From positions 1,628,155 to 1,679,650 of the forward strand of contig CP070778.1 of assembly GCA_020346245.1 (NCBI GenBank): a stretch of 51,496 nt of DNA, in the 5' to 3' direction. Positions 50,494 through 51,496 of the stretch are shown in pieces; the stretch's first letter is position 1; each line of letters starts with the position of its first letter. Under the pieces are notes generated by a model that was not told the DNA's origin, made no database searches, and saw nothing but the letters and a program-made list of their open reading frames with translations. Source of the DNA: Flavobacteriaceae bacterium (lineage in GTDB: Bacteria; Bacteroidota; Bacteroidia; Flavobacteriales; Flavobacteriaceae). Made by a program: the position numbers and the translations under genes.

Positions 50494-51496
50494 ATGCAAA
50501 AAATGATCGACCGTTTTATCAGTTATGTTACCATAGATACGCAGAGTGATCCTAATTCAGATAGCACACCAAGTACAGAAAAACAATGGGTTCTTGCCAA
50601 GAATCTCGTGGAAGAATTAAACCAAATTGGTTTGGAGGATGTTTCTATTGATGCGAACAGCTATATTATGGCGACACTGCCATCTAATATTGACAAAGAG
50701 GTGCCGGTTGTTGGCTTCATTTCTCATTTTGATACAAGTCCGGATTTTACGGGTACCAATGTAAACCCTCGTTTGATTCACAATTATGATGGAAAAGACA
50801 TCGTCCTGAATGAAGAAAACAATATTGTACTTTCCCCAGATTATTTTGATGATTTACTTCTTTACAAAGGTCAAACCCTTATTGTCACCGATGGCACAAC
50901 CCTTCTTGGAGCAGATGACAAAGCCGGTATCACGGAAATCATGACGGCTATGGAATACCTCATACAGCACCCTGAAATTCAACATGGCCCTATCCGTATC
51001 GGTTTTACACCGGATGAAGAGATAGGACGAGGAGCACATAAATTTGATGTTAAAAAATTTAATGCAGAATGGGCTTATACCATAGATGGGAGCCGGGTGG
51101 GAGAATTGGAGTATGAGAATTTTAATGCAGCTGGCGCCAAAATTACGGCTACAGGAAAAAGTGTACATCCCGGATACGCCAAAGGAAAAATGGTAAATGC
51201 AATTGGTCTTATTGGTGAGTTCATGAACTTATTACCAAAAAAAGAAGTGCCAGAGCTTACAGCAGGGCGTGATGGGTTCTTTCATATAAATCAGTTGCGT
51301 GGGGAAATAGAAAAAGCAGAATTGGAACTCATAATAAGGGATCATGACAAATCTTTATTCGAAGACAGAAAAGAGTTACTAAAGAATATTATCAGCGATC
51401 TCAACAAAAAACATGGCGATTATTTATCCGTAGAGATAAAAGATCAGTATTTCAATATGAAACAGAAGATAGAGCCTGTTTTTCATGTGGTTGATA
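50494..51496 (+). CDS. pepT: Peptidase T (tripeptidase), 3' end outside window
   Basis: The first 334 codons of an M20 family zinc aminotripeptidase of about 410 residues; the frame is open to the end of the window. The start is the ATG at 50494 (MQKMIDRFISYVTIDTQSDP). Metal-ligand and catalytic elements: VGFISHFDTSPDF (His-x-Asp), TLLGADDKAGITEIMTAMEY (bridging Asp), the catalytic Glu pair in GFTPDEEIGRGAHKFD, and AYTIDGSRVGELEYENFNAA (Asp ligand). The dimerisation part contains GKSVHPGYAKGKMVNAI. The last zinc ligand lies beyond the window. The enzyme removes N-terminal residues from tripeptides in the cytosol. Confidence 0.95.
   Translation, partial: MQKMIDRFISYVTIDTQSDPNSDSTPSTEKQWVLAKNLVEELNQIGLEDVSIDANSYIMATLPSNIDKEVPVVGFISHFDTSPDFTGTNVNPRLIHNYDGKDIVLNEENNIVLSPDYFDDLLLYKGQTLIVTDGTTLLGADDKAGITEIMTAMEYLIQHPEIQHGPIRIGFTPDEEIGRGAHKFDVKKFNAEWAYTIDGSRVGELEYENFNAAGAKITATGKSVHPGYAKGKMVNAIGLIGEFMNLLPKKEVPELTAGRDGFFHINQLRGEIEKAELELIIRDHDKSLFEDRKELLKNIISDLNKKHGDYLSVEIKDQYFNMKQKIEPVFHVVD

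Overview
This window looks like a chromosome segment of a marine-type member of the Flavobacteriaceae (Bacteroidota). The evidence is the AT-rich sequence, promoters of the Bacteroidota TTTG / TAnnTTTG type, weak Shine-Dalgarno usage, two proteins with type IX secretion (T9SS) type B sorting domains, and gene orders I know from flavobacteria: OstA-like / class III aminotransferase / TPR / DUF368 / DUF368 / aroE / DUF349, and ruvX-def-DUF5606. I saw no rRNA or tRNA genes, CRISPR array, prophage or transposase. Species cannot be named from sequence alone.

Layout. 1-8.6 kb: envelope and housekeeping block on the plus strand (OstA-like LPS-transport protein, aminotransferase, TPR protein, two DUF368/PopT-type lipid carrier translocases, shikimate dehydrogenase, DUF349 protein). 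8.7-16.8 kb: exported carbohydrate/ester-processing cluster (DUF1080 lipoprotein, DUF5916 protein, serine beta-lactamase-like hydrolase, alpha/beta hydrolase, SGNH hydrolase, GH20 hexosaminidase); two broken genes lie here. 16.8-19.2 kb: DUF5606, peptide deformylase, RuvX, then dapD. 19.3-23.1 kb: glycosyltransferases, including a GT2-GT9 fusion. 23.2-29.2 kb: TsaC/Sua5-type synthase, CCA-adding enzyme, heme A synthase, a pRiA4b ORF-3-like protein, an NdpA-like nucleoid protein and a cryptic kinase-like protein. 29.3-34.4 kb: ABC exporter pair and two tandem T9SS type B paralogues. 34.4-40.6 kb: uvrB, Hsp20, TerB-like, DUF1456, a small exported protein, sucC, LON-domain protein. 40.8-51.5 kb: lysA, exported thioredoxin-fold protein, guaB, a three-gene FMN-binding/membrane/porin operon, HMG-CoA lyase, LysE exporter, Dabb protein, pyrD, a small exported protein and the start of pepT.

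Genes that work together: dapD and lysA belong to the succinylase route to meso-diaminopimelate and lysine; the OstA-like protein, DUF368 pair and glycosyltransferases serve envelope building; the 44-46 kb operon suggests extracytoplasmic flavin-dependent redox work beside an outer-membrane porin.

The most notable features not explained by routine annotation are: (1) three genes whose reading frames continue cleanly across lesions (a TAA in the OstA-like gene at 38-40, a TAG in the DUF5916 gene at 9827-9829, and a small four-helix membrane protein with two 1-nt deletions plus a TAA at 13962-14460); (2) a T9SS protein with two signal peptides in series, which looks like a deletion fusion; (3) a GT2-GT9 fusion whose GT2 half has lost its acidic active-site motifs; (4) an unannotated family at 28112-29179 with the key motifs of an APH/protein-kinase fold. 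I do not see a clear-cut novel multi-gene defence or secretion system here.
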